Positions 44,202 to 47,517 of a stretch of 47,517 nt of DNA are shown here, piece by piece; positions within the stretch are counted from its first letter, which is position 1, and each line of letters starts with the position of its first letter. The notes beneath the pieces are model-generated. The model was not told the DNA's origin. It saw only the letters and a list, made by a program, of their open reading frames with translations, and searched no databases. The stretch comes from Candidatus Marithrix sp. Canyon 246 (GTDB lineage: Bacteria > Pseudomonadota > Gammaproteobacteria > Beggiatoales > Beggiatoaceae): the NCBI RefSeq assembly GCF_001723685.1, contig NZ_MCBX01000021.1, positions 1 through 47,517 of the forward strand, written 5' to 3'. The translations under genes and the position numbers were made by a program.

Positions 44202-45276
44202 TTATTAATTCCTTTCTTATTTGATCTGCTTTATCAAAACGATAACCAAATCTTCCAAAGTTATTACTTTGATTCATTTCCTGTTTTAAGTCTTCAATTT
44301 TTTGTTTTAATTTTTTTCTATTGAGATTTTTAGGCAATGCAATGCTTAACATATAACTTAAAGATTCAAACAATCCCATGTTAATTGGTATTTTTTTACC
44401 AGAATTACTAAAACGAAAAGCATTTTCGCCTAAGACATTATAACAATTCTGCATAGCTAAATGAAATACAGATTCTAATTGTTCTATCTGCTCATCAGTA
44501 AAGCTATTATTTATGTACTGCATGACTTTTGCTAAAAACTCATCTATATCACTTTTATATTCAATACCCTTTAGCTGTTCTGTACGCAATAAAAAGAACC
44601 CTAAAAAACGTAAGATAATATATTTATCTTTCATTCTTTTTGGAGAAATTGTCTTACCTGTAGCTAATAAAAAATATTCTGACTTAGATAAGCTATTTAA
44701 AAGTTTAGTTACTTTACCTAAATATAAAGCATTACGCATTTCCTGATTATTTAATTGTGTACCACCCCTATTTACACGATCAAAAATATCAAATTTAATT
44801 TTTTCAGGTGTTGGATATTCTATAGTGTAGGCGAATAATTGATAATCCTCTATTTTTGCTTGAAATTGTGGTGTTATTTGTTCAAATACCTTACCATTCA
44901 GATCCTTTAAAAGATTAAGATTGTTTAATGTAAATTCATTATTGATAAAATCAAAAATACAGCTTAAACGCTGCCGCCCATCAACAACTTGTTTAAATCC
45001 CTGTTCATCTTCAAATAAATAAATAATCGGAATAGGTATTCCCATTAATATAGACTCAATCAATTCAGATTTTTGTTTGTCTGTCCATAAATTACCTTCT
45101 CGTTGAAAATCAGGATTCATTATAATTGTTTTATTTTTTTCATAACGACGTTTTAGTTCAAAGATACTGAACTGTTCCTTAGTCATTTTAATACTAATAT
45201 CAGGGTAATCAGACACATGATTATTTAAAGAATTTTCTTCTTCCAACTCATTATTTTCTGGTGTTATTTGACTCAT
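44191..45276 (-). CDS. DUF262 protein, first gene of a three-gene unit
   Basis: A 361-residue protein with the DUF262 (ParB/sulfiredoxin-like) core: MNPDFQREGNLWTDKQKSELIESILMGIPIP and KQVVDGRQRLSCIFDFI, the DGQQR-like motif being DGRQR. There is no DUF1524 nuclease domain, so the partner genes must supply the cutting. I use ATG 45276; the longer frame begins with GTG at 45288 and neither has a strong ribosome site. It overlaps the ATPase gene by 11 bases. The octapeptide EQLKGIEY at about 240 recurs in the PLD-like protein. Confidence 0.85.
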   Translation of the reverse strand: MSQITPENNELEEENSLNNHVSDYPDISIKMTKEQFSIFELKRRYEKNKTIIMNPDFQREGNLWTDKQKSELIESILMGIPIPIIYLFEDEQGFKQVVDGRQRLSCIFDFINNEFTLNNLNLLKDLNGKVFEQITPQFQAKIEDYQLFAYTIEYPTPEKIKFDIFDRVNRGGTQLNNQEMRNALYLGKVTKLLNSLSKSEYFLLATGKTISPKRMKDKYIILRFLGFFLLRTEQLKGIEYKSDIDEFLAKVMQYINNSFTDEQIEQLESVFHLAMQNCYNVLGENAFRFSNSGKKIPINMGLFESLSYMLSIALPKNLNRKKLKQKIEDLKQEMNQSNNFGRFGYRFDKADQIRKELINAQ

Positions 45277-45301
45277 GATTAAGTACACTTATTCTAAATA
45301 T

Positions 45302-45460
45302 TTATATTATAACATCAAATTTAATACTAACCTTAGCACCAAGATTTTCTTGACTCTCAACAATCATCTTAACAAGATATAAACCTAAACCATAACCACC
45401 AGTTTCTCGTTGGCGAGATGGATCTACACGATAAAAGGGTTCTGTCAAATAATGATTTTT
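45302..45460 (-). pseudogene. Remnant of a sensor histidine kinase C-terminus
   Basis: A 52-codon piece reads [31 protein letters not shown] then ends with a stop at 45302. This is the F box and G box of a HATPase_c domain, which lies at the end of histidine kinases. The frame is closed upstream by TAA, so the rest of the kinase is lost. It points the same way as the DUF262 unit and lies just upstream of it. Confidence 0.8.
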
Positions 45461-45564
45461 TTAACTTTATTCATCTGAATAACTCCGAAAATTGATATTG
45501 AGAGGTTGTATCTTACAGAAAATGCTTGTAACAAGCTTATCAGATTTGTAACAAATTGTAATTA

Positions 45565-45792
45565 ATGATTATCAAAAAATTATATTTTAGCAATTTTCGA
45601 CGCTTTGATAAACTGGAAATAAATTTCGACAACAAGCTGACTGTCATTGTAGCTCGCAACGGACATGGGCAGTAACAATTGCACTGGGTACATTTGTTGG
45701 TGTATTTGCCTCCTTACAACCATGCAGATGTAATCAAAATGGATGTAGAAGATCCTAGTTCAGAAATATTTTACCTTTCTCTTGAATCTTAA
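45565..45792 (+). pseudogene. Remnant of an AAA ATPase with a large internal loss
   Basis: From ATG 45565 the frame reads MIIKKLYFSNFRRFDKLEINF and VIVARNGHGQ and stops, where an intact Walker A would read NGxGK[ST]. Another frame right after it reads IALGTFVGVFA, the helix expected after Walker A, and a third ends HADVIKMDVEDPSSEIF and YLSLES at 45792. So the start and end of a RecF/AAA-type gene remain with most of the middle gone. It lies just before the CAP-domain gene. Confidence 0.7.
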
Positions 45793-45850
45793 TCTATTAT
45801 TGCTAATAATTAATATATTAGATATATTGAAGTCAAAAGAGAGTCATAAA

Positions 45851-47071
45851 ATGAAATTTAGAAAAAAAACTATATTAACATTAAGTTATTTATTCACTGC
45901 TAATTTAGCTTATGCTGCACCTAGTGAAGAATGGACATATCACAAAACTGCTGATGGGCAACATCCTAATGATTCAGAACAAATGATTGTTTGGCTTATG
46001 AATAGAGCGCGACAAGATCCTGCTGCTGAGGGTGCTTGGTTAGCTAGTTCTAGTGAAAATGATGTTGCTGGTGGGCGTGATTATTTTAAAGTTGATACTA
46101 CACAATTACAAAATGAATTTAATGGATATACAGCAAAACCACCGGCAGCATTTGATGTACGTTTATATAATGCAGCTTATGAACATTCTGTAGATTTAAT
46201 TGCTAGAAATGCTCAAGATCATAATGGACAATTTGAACGAGTTGAAAATGCTGGCTTTCAGTATAGTAATATTCGTGGTAATGTATTTGCTTACTCAGAT
46301 AATGCTCTTAATGCTCACGCAGCTTGGAATATTGATTGGGGTGGTAATGATGGTGGTATGCAAACAACACGAGGGCATCGTAAAGCTGTTATGGCTTTAG
46401 ATGGTAATTATACTAATGTTGGTATTGCCGCTGTAGCTAATAATAGCCAGTTAGTGACAACCGGTAATTATGCTATAGCTCAAACTTCCAGTTCAAATCA
46501 CTTTAATCGCTTTATTGTTGGAACTGTTTGGAAAGATAGTAATAATAATGCGCGTTATGATGTTGGTGAAGCTTATGCAAATGTAACTGTTATGCCAAAT
46601 AAAGGTAAGTATTATGCTATCACTTCTGCTGGAGGTGGATATGCAATTCCCGTCACAGAAGAAGGTGAATATCAAGTTAGCTTTTCTGGTGGCAATTTAC
46701 AAGCAGAAGTAGTTAAAACCATTACGGTGAGTTCAGATAGCGTTTTGTTGGATTATAAGGAAGGTGATAGTAGTAGCAACAACAATAATTCTAATGAAAC
46801 TACTGTTTCTGAATTGACATTTGAAGATAAATCAAATGCTATTTTTGATAGACTTGAACAAGATTATTCAGACTTATTTTCTCCACATTCCACAACGCAA
46901 ACTCAAGGTTCAGGAAATGAACTAATTTATTATCGTATTTATAATAATCAATCTCAAACAGGGCTAGCTACGCAAAATGGTCAACTTTTTTATGCTATAA
47001 ATTCTAAGTGGAATCACTTTGGTACGCTTGATCAAGGAAATCAGGCTCTTTGTAATAGTCAATGCTGGTAA
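45851..47071 (+). CDS. Secreted CAP (SCP/PR-1) domain protein
   Basis: A 406-residue exported protein. ATG 45851 follows GAGAG and gives a signal peptide (TILTLSYLFTANLAYA). The CAP domain spans about 35-215: MIVWLMNRARQDPAAEGAWL, LYNAAYEHSVDLIARNAQDH, the His in TTRGHRKAVMALDG and YTNVGIAAV. After it lies a B-type domain, VGTVWKDSNNNARYDVGEAYANVTV, with a GGGYAIPV end, then a Ser/Asn linker and a Cys-containing tail. The open frame continues upstream to 45782 but overlaps the ATPase remnant. The CAP function in bacteria is unclear. Confidence 0.8.
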   Translation: MKFRKKTILTLSYLFTANLAYAAPSEEWTYHKTADGQHPNDSEQMIVWLMNRARQDPAAEGAWLASSSENDVAGGRDYFKVDTTQLQNEFNGYTAKPPAAFDVRLYNAAYEHSVDLIARNAQDHNGQFERVENAGFQYSNIRGNVFAYSDNALNAHAAWNIDWGGNDGGMQTTRGHRKAVMALDGNYTNVGIAAVANNSQLVTTGNYAIAQTSSSNHFNRFIVGTVWKDSNNNARYDVGEAYANVTVMPNKGKYYAITSAGGGYAIPVTEEGEYQVSFSGGNLQAEVVKTITVSSDSVLLDYKEGDSSSNNNNSNETTVSELTFEDKSNAIFDRLEQDYSDLFSPHSTTQTQGSGNELIYYRIYNNQSQTGLATQNGQLFYAINSKWNHFGTLDQGNQALCNSQCW

Positions 47072-47081
47072 AATTTAATAA

Positions 47082-47198
47082 AGATTTGCATATTCCATTG
47101 CTAGAATTAAGTTATGAATAATGGTGCGTAACATCAGTTACTAAACAAACTCTTTGGCTTAAAAATTGACAAAATCTTATTTGCCGCCACTAAGGCAG
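47082..47198 (+). pseudogene. Fragmentary second copy of ycjX
   Basis: Three patches match ycjX in order: 47082-47096 with 38718-38732, 47098-47126 with 38932-38960, where CAA has become the stop TAA, and 47142-47198 with 39452-39508, which differs at only three bases. The pieces between them are deleted. It has no open frame. It runs directly into the inverted palindromic element. Confidence 0.85.
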
Positions 47199-47368
47199 CA
47201 ACGCCCTAGGTGCGGATGTTATTTGAATTTAGCCCTGAAAGGGCGTAATAAAACATAAACATCATTATTTCGCCCTTTCAGGGCTAAATGAAATCAATCC
47301 TAATTTACCTAGGGCGTTGCCCTCCCGACATTAGGAGGGACCTTGTATTATTTCGCCCCTTCAGGGCT
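47198..47368. repeat. Complex palindromic element, copy B (inverted relative to copy A)
   Basis: This 171-base block is the reverse complement of most of 39896-40047, with scattered base changes and with TAGGCTATATTATTA replaced by CCCGACATTAGGAGGG..., itself a small stem. It lacks the outer arm on the ycjX-remnant side. Its right end overlaps the 3' end of glgB. Confidence 0.9.
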
Positions 47369-47517
47369 TAATATCAAAGCCCCCAAAGGTGGCAAAGTAA
47401 CTGAAATAGAATATTGTTGATTCATGCAGGCTATTTTTTCTGCCTTTAAATCATTGTTATGAACATTACTGCCACCATAAATTGCTGCATCTGAATTCAA
47501 CACTTCTTTATAAGTCG
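47348..47517 (-). CDS. glgB: 1,4-alpha-glucan branching enzyme, 3' end only
   Basis: The minus-strand frame from the window edge reads YKEVLNSDAAIYGGSNVHNN and, later, YSISVTLPPLGALILSPEGAK before TAA at 47348. This is the end of GlgB (the E-x-LN-D ... YGGSN ... LPPL pattern), the glycogen branching enzyme. The last six residues SPEGAK and the stop are encoded by the palindromic element, so the natural end has been replaced. Only 56 codons are visible. Confidence 0.85.
   Translation of the reverse strand, partial: TYKEVLNSDAAIYGGSNVHNNDLKAEKIACMNQQYSISVTLPPLGALILSPEGAK

Overview
The window looks like a piece of chromosome from an AT-rich gammaproteobacterium. The gene set and order are gammaproteobacterial: tolQRAB-pal beside ruvB, groESL, oxyR with its two redox cysteines, ccmC, ycjX and an ynbA/ynbB pair. 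The many short palindromes (CCTGACAGG..CCTGTCAGG), the AGCCCTGAAGGGGCG elements, the broken caspase-like, WD40/PKD and STAND ATPase genes, and the pyrophosphate-type phosphofructokinase all recall large sulfur bacteria of the Beggiatoaceae. That placement is an inference from gene style; no rRNA gene is present to test it.

Layout. 1-9963 is mostly housekeeping on the minus strand: end of a nuclease-like gene, pfp, infA, tatD, a DUF4189 secreted protein, glgP, an SH3 secreted protein, thrC, a tRNA with anticodon CAU (probably tRNA-Ile2) on the plus strand, and glmS. 10009-13217 is accessory: a decayed caspase-like gene, a secreted formylglycine-generating-enzyme-like (C-type lectin fold) protein whose last ~110 bases are an abrupt GC-rich island typical of a diversity-generating-retroelement variable region, and a UPF0175/DUF3368 toxin-antitoxin pair. 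13251-18387 carries ccmC and a tight two-gene unit of a DUF262/DUF1524 protein and a superfamily 1 helicase. 18417-28856 holds groESL, oxyR, a HEPN/MNT pair, a class IV aminotransferase, a membrane protein and pal-tolB-tolA-(second short tolA)-tolR-tolQ-ruvB.

28661-31858 is an insertion. A three-gene module (possible effector adaptor, ankyrin-repeat protein, class 3-like lipase) lies between two 273-bp direct copies of the ruvB 5' end that differ at one base. It resembles a type VI lipase effector/immunity cassette that entered by single-crossover recombination. 31965-39891 returns to ordinary genes (outer membrane protein, plsC-ynbB-ynbA lipid operon, small monooxygenase-like protein, SulP transporter, ycjX), plus a decayed WD40/PKD gene and a fourfold repeat array.

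39896-47368 is a second accessory island, bounded on the left by ycjX plus a complex palindromic element and on the right by a fragmentary ycjX copy plus an inverted copy of that element. It contains STAND-type ATPase remains, a compact overlapping three-gene unit (DUF262, AAA ATPase, PLD-like protein) that is a good candidate for an undescribed defence system, remnants of a histidine kinase and of an AAA ATPase, and a secreted CAP-domain protein. The window ends in the 3' end of glgB, whose last codons and stop are supplied by the repeat element.
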